Shown: positions 9,841 to 20,170, counted from the first letter of the stretch. The stretch is DNA of 21,284 nucleotides from Apostichopus californicus (GCA_020650975.1 JAIPMN010042820.1:1-21284); one strand, 5' to 3'. Notes: a model not told the origin generated them from the sequence alone. Numbers and translations are program-made.

Positions 9841-10120
9841 GGGGCCACTTTCATTGATGTAAGTGCTACATGCATATTGTATATATGCGTACTGCTGATA
9901 GTGGAGTGCTCAATGGGGCACATTCATCAAACCACTTTCATCAGATAAAGTGCTGAGATAACATCATTGTGTATATGGGACTGTTGTGGAGTTATCAGTG
10001 GGCGTTTTCTTTATTGAAAGTGCGTGGTTATCATCAAAGTAGATGTGGAAGTGTTGTAGAGGTCTCACCGGGGCACTTTGGTTTGATGAAGTGCAGTTTT
10101 CATCTTTGTGTACATGGACT
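9841..10120 (+). repeat. Four diverged repeats with stem-loops in the POLA2 3'UTR
   Basis: Beginning 26 bp after the stop codon, units starting near 9841, 9915, 9999 and 10070 share GGGGCAC...AAGTGC and then (T)CATC...GTGTA-ATGG-CT. Each unit can form a hairpin: CACTT/AAGTG (9846-9865), CACTTT/AAAGTG (9933-9952), GCGTTTTC/GAAAGTGC using two G-U pairs (10002-10023), and GCACTT/AAGTGC (10073-10094). Pairing survives base changes between copies. Inclusion in the mature mRNA is inferred from position; no AATAAA occurs within about 1 kb of the stop. Confidence 0.65.
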
Positions 10121-11089
10121 TGCTATATACACTGATAAAGGCACAAGTAACATATTGTGTGGACAAGTAATTAATCTTCCATAGAGAGGCTATTGAACTA
10201 CACATTGTCCTTTATATTAGTTACTATGCCATTGTAAACTAAATAATTATATTTGAAATCATTTTCCAGAGGCATGTTTAAAATTGATACATAAATACCT
10301 ATGATATTCATGTAGAGTCTCATTTGTAACTCAAAACATGTTGGAAAGCAAAATTATAATTGATATAAAATATCAAGTTAAATCTCGTCTTAAGTTTTTC
10401 TTTCGTCTTCTCTTGTGTAATTTTGTAACATATGCTCAATAACTTTTGTTATTGGGGGAAAGAGAACAGCAATTTACAGCTATGCATCAAACTCATGACC
10501 AGCCTTTACTATATACAACTGTAAAGGTTTAAATTATTATAGCACACAAGAGAGCACATTGTAAACAAAGGCCTAGCTGTCACAACTCACAAGAACTAAC
10601 CAGACAGCCTGAAGGCTTTGTGATTCCAAGCCTGAAAAATTTAACACACATTCATCTGATTGACAACTGATTAAAAAGTGACCAAAGTTAGAAGTAAGAA
10701 TCGTAACATCAGAGAGTTTAAGCTCTCATGATAGTTACAGAGGTATTTGCTACACTCACTTGTGGACATAAACCAAGTAAATAGCTGATAGGTTCTTCAA
10801 ATGTACATCCTATGCCAAAGTTTTCCAATATCGAGTGTAAGAAGTATATCATGTATGGAGATCTCACATAGATGCACTGTGAAGCCATCAACATTTTCTT
10901 TACCAAATTGAGCTCAAAAATCAATTCTGCCACCAACCCCTTTTACAACTGTAATGAATCACCATATCCTTCATGACTTATTTCATTCCAACTACTTTGA
11001 CAACTTTACAACAACTCCACTTTCTCTGCAAAATTCTCAGATAAATTGACTTACCTCTGACTACTCTCTCAGACCAGTGCTGTAAAAGG
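10121..11089. other. Non-coding DNA downstream of POLA2
   Basis: AT-rich DNA without recognisable exons. An ATTAAA at 10670-10675 is a possible weak polyadenylation signal for POLA2, but nothing around it is decisive. Confidence 0.5.
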
Positions 11090-11960
11090 ATAACCTTTGA
11101 CCTTTTCACTTCAAACTGCACTATAACAAATACTGTAGTAATTTGCAGTGTTAAACATATTTCATGGTCTACTTGGTATTCATTACTCAAGATTAAATGT
11201 TAGGCCTTTTCTACAGCATGATAAACATGTGTGCCTTCATGAACTGAAATGGAACAAAATCTGTCTACTGAAAAACAATGTACCAACTACAGACTTCTGT
11301 AATGGGCATCTATTTACCAAGTATAAGCTTTATCAAAGCTTGACCACTCAATAAAGCCTGTTTAACAGTTTTCAGATTTTGACCACTGCTTTCTTCGCAT
11401 GACCTTTGACCGCCACTAAACCAATATCAGTCAAGACCTACTTGAGTGGCATCTACATATCAAGAACCAGATTCACCTAAGGTGAATTTAATGAGTTTGA
11501 AGTTTTACGAGATTTTCATGTTCTGACATCCACTGAACTCTAATGATCTTTTACATCCACCATAAACACTGCCAACCAAGAATTCGGTAAGAGGTACCAA
11601 CATACCAAATGTGAAATTAATCAAAGATAGACTTTCTGTGTTATCATGACTACAATGATTTGACCTCTACTATCAGAGAATCCATAAAGAGGTACCTACA
11701 TACCAAGTATGAGATTGATCAAAGCTAGACTTATTGATTTTTCAAGGTTTTTAATTTTCTGACTGAGGGCCACATGTGACCTTTGACCTGTCATAAACCA
11801 CCAAAAACTAAATGGAGGGATACCTATGACTCATCTATCAGATTCACCAAAGCTTTAGTTGTTGAGTAAGCTTTTGATATTTGGCCACTGGTGACATCAA
11901 ATGACCTTTGACTGCCACCAATAACAAAAGCAGCCGATAATCCAATGAGGGGCATTTTAT
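11090..11960 (-). repeat. AGGTCA-rich tandem array, inverted relative to the first
   Basis: About six or seven diverged units of roughly 118-136 bp. Recurring words on the plus strand are TGACCTTTGACC (near 11092, 11400, 11777 and 11902, weaker at 11523 and 11659), ACATACCAAGTATGAGATTG and ATCAAAGCTAGAC (about 11305-11340, 11590-11625, 11695-11730, 11820-11855). In reverse complement the unit matches the array in the POLA2 intron at about 970-1525. No protein is encoded in it. Confidence 0.75.
11350..11355 (+). terminator. AATAAA, possible POLA2 polyadenylation signal
   Basis: The first canonical AATAAA on the plus strand after the POLA2 stop, about 1.5 kb downstream and inside the tandem array. 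Followed by a modest T/G-rich stretch (GCCTGTTT). It could equally be chance. Confidence 0.25.
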
Positions 11961-13459
11961 ATATGTATTAAGTAGCTACACATAACGAGTCATCATATTT
12001 GAGAGCCAAGGCGTCACATAAGCATGCCATCACCATAGCATAGATTCAGTAAATAGAAGTAGTAAAACACTGAGACAATTCATGTTACTGTTGTGAGTGT
12101 GGTCCACCTGGAAGAGGGCAATTTAGTATCTAAAGATAGGTTACCGATCCAACCCTTTGATGTAAAAGAATGCATACAAATTGTAATTAAGGAAAGGGGA
12201 TACCGGGATAGATACAAAGCAGTGATATCCTGGTCTAAAATACGTTTCAAATTGATTCCGTCTGCCAATTTGTACTAAAAATCGGTATTTGCTGTACCAT
12301 ATTGATGTTACGTTAGCTCCCTCGCCCCTGAACCCCCACCCCTTTGAACCTGTGCTACAAACCAGCATGAAAAACTAGAAATCTGTGATTGAATGAAACA
12401 AGGCAAATTGGTCAACACAAATACAAGAAAGAAGAAGACGAAAGCATTTTATGTATGTCCTGATTATCTTGTTACATCGACATCGAAAATTAATCATCTA
12501 AAAAGGGTATTGCACAAAGCTTACAAAAGAGCTCGTCCAATGAAAGAGCCTTACTTCCTAAAGTCATAAGAGACACAGAGATGATATCAATAGACCTAAA
12601 TAAAATGTCTGCAGCATTCTCTATAATATGGAAGAGAAAACAATTCAATATGCATCAAACGTCACCATCGGACAAACGTAGCATACCACATATACATATT
12701 ATATATAAACAGTACACAATATTATACTGTAGACTTCAATACCTAACAATACATTATACAAGGTCATACCATGAATTTCTACATTATTTCAAGGTGAAAG
12801 CATTCAGGATCTACATACGATCAAGGTAATGAAAATAAACAAAATAATTTCATCTTTACAAAAACAAAATTATGTTTTCCTAAGGCCATTACTGTTATCT
12901 ACTGTATAAGACATGACATATAATGGAAAGTATAGGACCTTAGCATGTAGGAGTGTGTCACACACTGCCCCTTACTTTCAATCTTAGAACTAACAACAAT
13001 GGACTGATAGAGTAAGATACATAGTCATAACATTCACACAACAAAGGCTGTACTAAAATTTGATAATTCAATGGTTTTGATTTTGAACGTTTCATTTTCT
13101 GCTGTCTCAAAAAGTTGTTGAAAAATTGTAAACTGCTCATAAAATATGCACTATTCCTGCTATTAGGTACCAAAGCATGATTCTTGACCGAATATAGTCC
13201 ACCCACAATATATTGCCCAAAATCTGATTTAACTTTTCTTGTTTGCTTGGGATCAAATATAAAATATGTACACAAATATGTGTGAAAGAAAGCATCTACA
13301 TGTCTCCTGGAGTAATTATTTACAATTCAAGAAAACTTAAATATCCACACAAAACATATGGACAACACATACATGTACTAGACGATTTGTACTGTTACAA
13401 TAACAGATGTTTTAAGCAAGAAGAAACTAGCCTTAATTTGACAAGCATTGAGTCGCTGT
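11961..13459. other. Non-coding DNA between the convergent genes
   Basis: AT-rich, with simple (TA)-like stretches near 12685-12710. The open frames here (for example 12093-12278 and 12958-13275) show no recognisable motif and no splice-linked partner. I see no gene. Confidence 0.5.
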
Positions 13460-14140
13460 AACAATTCACTATAACTAGCAGTACCACAAGTTGCAAAAAT
13501 TCGAGGAAGATGATTTCTGAATATTAACCATGGTGGCAAATATTTATTTCAGCTTGGCATCAATAACTTAAAATATTAATTTCATGCAATAAACTTTTGT
13601 CTTGGAATAATCTGTGCGGATGGAGTATTCAAGGTTTTTCATACAATCAAGGTGCTGAATATGAATTAAATGACAACATAGATTGACAAACTTAAAAGGT
13701 GAAGTTAAAACCAACTTTAGGAATAAATGCAGCTGTATATGCACTATCTATGAATAATTAATCTGATATGGTACGACAAACTGCTATGCAAACCTGATAA
13801 GCAGTGAACTGCTTCAACAATTCACTACAACTAGAAGTACTAAAAGTTGCAACATTCAAGGAAAATAACTTCTGAATATGTTCCATAGCAGTCAATACTT
13901 ATTTCAGCTTGCCGTCGATATCTTTAATATATTGACTCATGTAATAAACGTTTGTATTGGAATTATTTGGGAGAATGTAGTATTCAAGGTTTTCATACAA
14001 TCAAGGTGCTGAAGATACATGGATGTACAACATTAAACAAGGTGACATTAAACTAACTTTTGCAATAAATGCAGCTTTACATGCACTGTCTATCAATAAT
14101 TTGTCTGATATCGTACAAAAAACTGCTATGCAAACCTACT
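13460..14140. repeat. Diverged tandem duplication, about 350-bp period
   Basis: The segment from about 13460 is repeated from about 13816. Matching anchors: AACAATTCACT-TAACTAG-AGTAC (13460/13816), TTATTTCAGCTTG (13547/13901), ATTCAAGGTTTTTCATACAATC (13627/13981, one T fewer in the second), AATAAATGCAGCT (13722/14063) and ACTGCTATGCAAACCT (13780/14122). The offset falls from 356 to 342, so the copies differ by small indels as well as substitutions. No coding capacity. This may be a satellite-like or transposon-derived unit. Confidence 0.85.
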
Positions 14141-15194
14141 ACGCTATGCAAAATAAATGCAGTGGTTTGTACACTGAACGTAAGTATTTTCAGTACTTAG
14201 TGATTTAAGGGCATTGAAGCATGTACAAACCCTGACACTGCGAAACCAAACGAAAACAATATATTGTGTCTCGATCATAGATCTTTTCATATCAAAATTT
14301 CACGCAAGGAGACTAGGCTAACGGGAGGTCTTTGCAATTGTACATACTGCAGAATATTATGCATTGTCTGTGATGAGTATCTAAGTTCTGAAAGTCATAT
14401 GAAATTATGAATCATAAGAAAAACACAAATATATAAATTTTGTCACTAAATCGTTCTAAAAAACTATTTTCACACTATGTAAAAATATTTACAAACCAGT
14501 TGATATAAAATATGGTAGACTACAAACACGTTTCATACTAAAAAATGTTAATCTCCCTGAAGTTAATTTGGACTTCTCTTTACAGGGGCTGATTTTTAAC
14601 AGCTGACTGATCATTCAAAGTCAAAAAGGATATATCTTGACAACAAACTTCAAGTTTACATTCCTATAAAACTGATTAAAAACAGTCATTTGAAACATCA
14701 AGTTAGATATCATAACTTATACCTCACATTATTGACAAAAATATACTGTACCACATCCCCCCCTCCCCCCCCCCCTACAAGAGAGAAATTTTAAGTAAAG
14801 AGTTTCTCGCCAATTTATGCAGAAACATTTCTTGCCTTATTCTCTACAAAATAGAATGTACACTTACAGATTTACAACTTTCATGACGATAATGAATTAA
14901 ATGAACGATGGTTCTTTTTGTTGGAATTTTAGTTTTCTGTTTCTCAGTTAGAAAGTTTTCAATTTTTTTCTTCTTAAGTTTTGGAACTTTAATTGATGAT
15001 CTTTCCTATTTAGCCTCTTATCATAACAGTCATCACTAAAAAGCTTCCCATCAAGTTACTTCAACAAGCAAAAGCTTCTGACTGTCCTAGTTAAATATTT
15101 CATTTTGCCAGAAACACCAGTTTGCTTTCTTTGTTGGCATCATTAATCAGAAGAATCAATACCATACCAGACCTCTCGGCAACAGAAAATATCA
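14141..15194. other. Non-coding DNA downstream of the coiled-coil gene
   Basis: AT-rich DNA with a C-rich run (about 14756-14775). No exon, RNA gene or repeat family is recognisable. Confidence 0.55.
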
Positions 15195-15219
15195 TACCAA
15201 TAGACAGATCAATCAATAC

Positions 15220-15225
15220 TTTATT
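15220..15225 (-). terminator. AATAAA polyadenylation signal for the coiled-coil gene
   Basis: Minus-strand AATAAA about 340 bases past the stop codon. The minus-strand DNA just beyond it is G/T-rich (TTTTCTGTTG then GGTCTGGTATGG), as expected for a downstream element. A 3'UTR of about 340-365 bases is therefore likely. Confidence 0.6.
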
Positions 15226-15563
15226 ATAAAAGGTTTGCCTTGAAAACAATCTTGTCCCTCCCTTCTCTGTGAAACTCCTGAGTTGAAAACAAAAATCACC
15301 AATTTCTCCTCCAAAACTTTGAGCAACCCTACTAGAATTTCATCAAAAGTCAAGAGGGGTCCCAAAACAATTTACGAAACGTCCAACCAGTCGACCTTGA
15401 ACTTTAAGAGAGATGCCCCAAGATCTCTGTATTGAGACCATATAAAACTGTCAGATTTACCGCAGAGGATGAGTTTCGACCTCTTTTAAGATTCATGGTT
15501 GATATATGACTTGTTCTACTGAGCTGTGTCAATCGGTACCAAACCTTCCCTCCAAGTCTGTAC

Positions 15564-16082
15564 TTAGTAAACCTGGGGGTGGTGGACCTTCTTTCTGGCA
15601 GGGGAGGGGGACCGTATCTTGGTCTTGGGCATACTGCCCAGGAGTGAGGATGCTTCTGTATAACCTTGCCTAAAGCCCCTCTCCATATTACCTAAGCTAT
15701 GTTCTAAGCCTAAAGTGGTAATCGTGTTGGAATGGTGGGCTTGGATGAGCTTCTCCAGCTTTGAGATGATTTCGTAGTCCGGAATGGCCAAGACGGAGAC
15801 ATCGAGTCCGAGCATACGAGCGACGACTTGCCTGAAATCCTGGAGCTGGTGTTCCCGGTGCTGTATCTCGGCCAGCAGCGCCTTGGTGGTCTTCAGTTCA
15901 GCCCCCAGGGTTATGACTGTTTGCTCTGCCTTGTGAAAGCTCTGATTAGCTTCTTCCTCTGAGTACTCCAGTTCGTGCTTCATACCGGCTAGTTTACGAG
16001 CTTGCTTCTCCTTTGCCTTCTCGAGCTGTTCCACTTTCTTGATTAATTCCTCAATCTCGCTTTTCTGGGAGTAACTCGAAAG
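15564..16082 (-). CDS. CCDC170: CCDC170-like terminal exon
   Basis: Visible residues 375-546. A charged coiled coil (about residues 380-455) is followed by the third module (VVARMLGLDV...PDYEIISKLEKL) and a Ser/Pro/Lys-rich tail. Acceptor TACAATTACAG precedes the first codon CTT. The open frame continues upstream to 16208 only because the intron happens to lack stops there. Confidence 0.85.
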   Translation of the reverse strand, partial: LSSYSQKSEIEELIKKVEQLEKAKEKQARKLAGMKHELEYSEEEANQSFHKAEQTVITLGAELKTTKALLAEIQHREHQLQDFRQVVARMLGLDVSVLAIPDYEIISKLEKLIQAHHSNTITTLGLEHSLGNMERGFRQGYTEASSLLGSMPKTKIRSPSPARKKVHHPQVY

Positions 16083-19000
16083 CTGTAATTGTAGGATCAA
16101 ACAAAATATTTGATGACTAGCCCATGATTGTGATTCATTTATAAAGTTGTGCTTCTCTTCAACTATTTGCAGCAAACCAGGTCTGTTTTTGCAGGGAGAC
16201 CGTTCCATACTTGTGCACTTTTCGAGAAGCCCACATTGGCAGGGGGTTCACCTCATTTAAAGTAGGCCTACCCCCCCCCCCCAACAAACCAGCTAGTCAT
16301 GAAAAATGACTTACCTTGAGGTTGCTGACATTCAACATGCCTGACTTTAACTCTAGGATGATTTTCTTAGCGTCGCCGAGGTCCCCACGCAGACGATCGT
16401 TTTCTTTGATCAACTTCTTGTAGCTGAATTCGTAATCGTCTTTCTCTCGTTGGATGTTAGTTCGGCCTGCCATTCCTTCTTCCAGTGCTGCTATCTTCTT
16501 CCTCATCAAGTCCAGATGCAAGTCTTTGCTCTCCAGCTGCTGTTTCAATGTCTTCAGCTTCCTCTGGAGAGTGTAGACGTGCGAACTTTTGTCCACGATG
16601 GTGTCTCCTTCCCGCCTCATCAACTGTTCGGCTCGGGCCAGGAGGGTGTCCCCGTTCATATCGAAGCCCAAGTCATGACAAATCTCATCCATACCCATAA
16701 TGTTAGCCATCTTCTGTAGGAAGGCCATGTACTGTTCAATAAAAGGGAATAACAAAAGATCAGGTCTCATGGGAATCTTTCTCAGACAATTTATAAGTTG
16801 CACATGACAAATCAATAAAAAGCTGTTATACATTATTTCATTGCTAGCAGTTGTCCAACTTCTCAATGCATATTTTTGGGATGCTTTTCTGGTTAGCAAT
16901 TGTACTAACCTAACGAGTATTACTCAAATTTAAAAATGCAAATGATCATAATAATAATCTTTGTATATATTATTTTACACCAAATAAAGGTCAATTAGCT
17001 ATAAATTAATGAATCAAATGAATCTTAACCCTTAATTTCCAAGACAATTTTCACATAAGTATAAATGTCTTACATTATACCTTTTTTTTCGACCATCTTA
17101 CTTCATTATTCATGATGAAATCTTTTGAGTATCTTGCCAGTCAAACACTGTGTTATGCATATTTTTTCATTTCAAAAACTTATAATTTTATTTATTGAAG
17201 TTTACTTGAACAAACGTCCTAAAAAAAAAGAAAATCCCATAAGAACACTCCACACTAGCTAAAGAATATGACAAAATTATGCTACGTGTAAAATGTTGTT
17301 AAAAATTTTTGTTGCTTCATTTATCCCTAGAAATGGGGCAAAAAACTAAAAAAAAAACCTGATCTCCACTTCATGTTTACACACAACTCTCTCAAAGAGG
17401 CCTTTTGAAACTTTTCTCACCTTCTGTCTTTCCACTTTCATGCCATCTCTCAGGGCATCACTCGAGGACAGTCCGTCTTCCAACAATCTCATTTTGCTCT
17501 TAAAGTCACTAGACTGTAGTTCAGAATTTTTGGCCCTTTGCAAAGCTGATTGATGTAAAGAGGATTGGTTCTCCACCTGGTCTGTGAGATGCTTTATCTG
17601 TGATCTCAGCCCATCAACATGCTAGAGAGGTTCAAAACAGAACAGAAAGAAGAAAAAAATCAAAATTCAGAGTCACCAAGGGAGAATGTAGTATGTATTT
17701 TGTAATGTTAAAGACAGATTGCCCAGAAATTCTCTGGCTATTTCGAACGAGAAATTTTCCTACCTGGGACAAGTACAGTCACTGCCTAGTAAGCAGGGAT
17801 GGATCATACACACACACCCACCCACACATAGACACACACATAGTTAAGTTACCTCCTGGTTGGTACCACCTGGATGCAGCATAGATAAACATTATGAATA
17901 TTTTACTGAACATTGTTATGACCAGAGCATAAAATGTTTCTTTTTAACCAAATAGTATGCCTAGGAATACTATGAATATTACAATTCTAAATTCTCATTT
18001 CAACATGAACAGCCAACCCAGTCCATGTGGAAAACCACTTCTTCACCACTTCTAAATATTAATACCAAAATAAATAGCCTATTCATTCAACGTGGCATCA
18101 CTTCTTCCCATTTGACCAGCCCTTTCCTATCAATAACTATTTATTGAGTACTCAAGTCTATTATCTTTCTGACCTTTATGACTTGGAGCCCCGGCTGCCT
18201 TTTCATTTCACTTTAATGTATGTCTCTATTTTGCATCCATGTGCACTAGGCTTAATCCCTTATGATTGGTTTTTGGATCAATTTCACTTTCATGACGAGG
18301 AGGAGCTTATAACCTGAAGCAATGAAATATATATTTCAGTTTTAATCAACTTTTCCACTTTCATAGCCATATCTTGTTTCCCATTCTTCACGCTAGTACC
18401 AATGCAGTATCTTTTTGACATATATATATTACTTGATGTTAAACATATAGTAAAGGGATAACATATAGTAATATGATAACACCATCTCATTTGCTTACCC
18501 CTTCTCTCTCCTGGTGTTCGATCCTCAGTTGCTTCACTCTCTCCTTAATGACGTCACCGTGCGGTTCGAACGCCAAATCCATGTCGCCCAGAATGCCGGC
18601 GAGGGATTCCTTCAGGGCCTTCAATTCTGAGTTGGCGACCTGTGCCTCAAACTGAGCTGTTTTGATGTCTTGGTTCAGAGATGACACGGTGGAATGATGA
18701 GAGTCCAATTCGTGTTTCTTGGAGAACCAGGCGTTCTCGTTAGAATCCAGTCGGTCCCTCAGTAGCTTAATCTCATCTGCTAGTCTCTCTTTCTCTCGCA
18801 GGTGTTCGTTGCTTTTCTGTTTCGTTTCGAAAACATGTATACCTAAATTGACACTTATTGTCAAAATATATTTTGTTCTTCTTCATTGGACAGGGGGAGG
18901 GTGGGAAGGAGGGAGATGGGCTTGGGTTAATATGTTGAGCTTGTGGTGGAGGAAGCTAGTTCTATAACAAAATTAAAAATGATGACTATATGCTGTGCCA

Positions 19001-19532
19001 CTTTTGAAAAAATCCATTCATTTGCCAATCTTGGTTTATAAGAAAAATTCAGTCACAAAATCTGTCTGAAGGACAAAATCCTTTTTCCAAATACATCATG
19101 ATAATTTATGATAACGAGTAAACAAAATGCACCTCAAAAATTAAACACAAAGGGCAACAACTATTTTTGGATAGTTATTAGGTATTAGGTTATTTAGGTA
19201 AGTGACATTTCATTTACATCACAGAGTCCCTTCTCCTTCCTTCCCACACATGCATATATTTTGAAGCAGCCCCTCCCCCCCAAAAAAAACAAAACAGAAG
19301 CAAAAATAACAAGAAAAGTTGCATTTCAAAACAATAAAAAACTCACCAGTTTCATCTTTTCTACAAGGGTAGCGTTAGATAAATATGTCTTCTGCTCTCT
19401 GTCCAGCTCATTGACCAGCCTCTGGATGGTTTCCCTACTAGCCTTTGATTCAAGCTCAGTGCTGGATAAGGATTCCTCCAAGGTGGCAAGTTTACCTTTC
19501 AGAGTCAGATTTTCGCTGAGGATCGTTTTGAT
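15564..19532 (-). CDS. CCDC170: Coiled-coil domain-containing protein 170-like, last 5 exons, 5'-partial
   Basis: Exons in transcript order: 19532-19347, 18816-18499, 17621-17421, 16731-16315, 16082-15564. Each has GT/AG borders, each length is a multiple of three (186, 318, 201, 417, 519) and all four introns are phase 0. They encode about 546 residues, mostly heptad-rich coiled coil with no membrane segment or enzyme motif. The block YTLQRKLKTLKQQLESKDLHLDLMRKKI-ALEEG in the 16315 exon resembles the conserved middle of vertebrate CCDC170 (human protein about 715 residues), a microtubule-associated protein reported near Golgi-linked microtubules. About 170 N-terminal residues would be missing; they are probably beyond the right edge. 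A basic SPSPARKK tail precedes the TAA at 15564-15566. Three diverged G-x-(M/L)-D modules recur at visible residues about 133-160, 240-275 and 455-490. Generic coiled coils align easily, so the family name is less secure than POLA2. Confidence 0.75.
16083..16314. other. CCDC170-like intron
   Basis: A 232-bp intron with a C13-14 run at about 16270-16283 and a TAGGCCTA-type word beside it. Confidence 0.75.
16315..16731 (-). CDS. CCDC170: CCDC170-like exon (conserved core)
   Basis: Visible residues 236-374. It opens with the second module (YMAFLQKMANIMGMDEICHD...DTLLARAEQLM), then the KLKTLKQQLESKDLHLDLMRKK core that best supports the CCDC170 assignment, then further coiled coil. Acceptor TTATTGAACAG, donor GTAAGT on the minus strand. 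Confidence 0.88.
16732..17420. other. CCDC170-like intron
   Basis: A 689-bp AT-rich intron with A- and T-runs. No further exon recognised. Confidence 0.7.
17421..17621 (-). CDS. CCDC170: CCDC170-like exon
   Basis: Visible residues 169-235, 67 codons of coiled coil beginning HVDGLRSQIKHLTDQVENQ. It has no internal ATG start; an in-frame TAG straddles the acceptor CCTCTCTAG, so it can only be an internal exon. Donor GTGAGA on the minus strand. Confidence 0.85.
17622..18498. other. CCDC170-like intron with CA microsatellite
   Basis: An 877-bp intron. It holds an interrupted (CA)n at about 17807-17841, a (TA)n near 18420 and a direct repeat AACATATAGTAA at 18442-18453 and 18460-18471. Confidence 0.7.
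18499..18816 (-). CDS. CCDC170: CCDC170-like exon
   Basis: Visible residues 63-168. Coiled coil (KERLADEIKLLRDRLDSNEN...) is followed by the first G-x-(M/L)-D module (SLAGILGDMDLAFEPHGDVIKERVKQL). The donor GTAAGC is clear. The acceptor chosen (GAAACAG at 18817-18818) keeps phase 0 with the upstream exon. A better-looking TTTAG at 18843-18844 would shift the frame, so this 5' border is less certain. Confidence 0.75.
18817..19346. other. CCDC170-like intron
   Basis: A 530-bp intron. It includes a G-rich patch (18890-18920 on the plus strand) and a C/A-run near 19269-19290. No other feature. Confidence 0.65.
19347..19532 (-). CDS. CCDC170: CCDC170-like exon, first visible
   Basis: 62 codons, beginning IKTILSENLTLKGKLATLEE and ending LVEKMKL, all heptad-like coiled coil. 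Acceptor TCTTTCTCGCTAACAG is strong and the donor is GTGAGT. It starts in phase 0, so at least one further coding exon must lie upstream (to the right). None is recognised before the window ends. Confidence 0.8.
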
Positions 19533-19989
19533 CTGTTAGCGAGAAAGAGAAAACAAAGATTAGGTTGTATGTCATAAACGCTAACAGTTGAAAATAGGTC
19601 ATTTGTGTACATAAGGGTCAAAGCATTATTACGGTGTACTGTAATATTGGAGAGGAGGGTACTGACAATTTGGAGCTGGGAATGGATATGACATAAATTA
19701 TTTTGCTAAGAATTAACTATGAACCCTCAATTCCACTTGTGTAAGACTGAAAATCAAAAGAGAAAGAAAAAAGAACACAATCGTTTTAATCTTGGCTTTG
19801 TCTTATTCATATCATATCATGTGTTGAGTTGACAGAACCAGTATATCTTACAGCTCCTCTGGATATTTACTACTGACACAGCATAGAGTATTTAAGACAC
19901 AGCTGACAGTTATTTTAGTTCTAAGTCTCTTATTGTAAGGGTGTACAGGCCTTCGGGCTACAGGAATTTGGTTTCCTTTTGTACATCCA

Positions 19990-20134
19990 GGGCCCTATTT
20001 CATAAAGATTACTTACGAATCTTCTTAAATAATTCTTCGTAAGTCACTTAAGAAGTTTAAACAAGAAATAGTTCGTATCTTACGAACGATTAATCTTCTT
20101 AAGTTACGAACGATTATTGAAGAATTTATGAAAA
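19990..20134. repeat. Palindromic fold-back (MITE-like) element
   Basis: Starts with CCCTATTTCATAAAGATT and ends with AATTTATGAAA, giving short inverted ends (TTCATAAA/TTTATGAA). The interior is made of alternating CTTACGAA/TTCGTAAG and CTTAAGAAG/CTTCTTAAG words in both orientations, so it can fold extensively. Such elements are common non-autonomous repeats in marine invertebrate genomes. No protein is encoded and no target-site duplication was identified. Confidence 0.65.
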
Positions 20135-20170
20135 GTTTGTATCTTTTATAACTTTGAAAGAGGCTGAATG

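Noticed and set aside
12080..12368. Overlapping plus and minus open frames near 12.1-12.4 kb
   Set aside because: Both strands are open over the same bases and neither shows a recognisable family or splice context. Treated as chance.
12958..13275. 105-residue minus-strand open frame between the genes
   Set aside because: AT-rich composition, no recognisable motif, no splice-linked partner and no adjacent promoter or polyadenylation pattern.
16450..16719. Plus-strand open frames of 71-89 residues
   Set aside because: They are antisense to the conserved coiled-coil exon at 16315-16731, where the minus-strand reading is clearly the real one.
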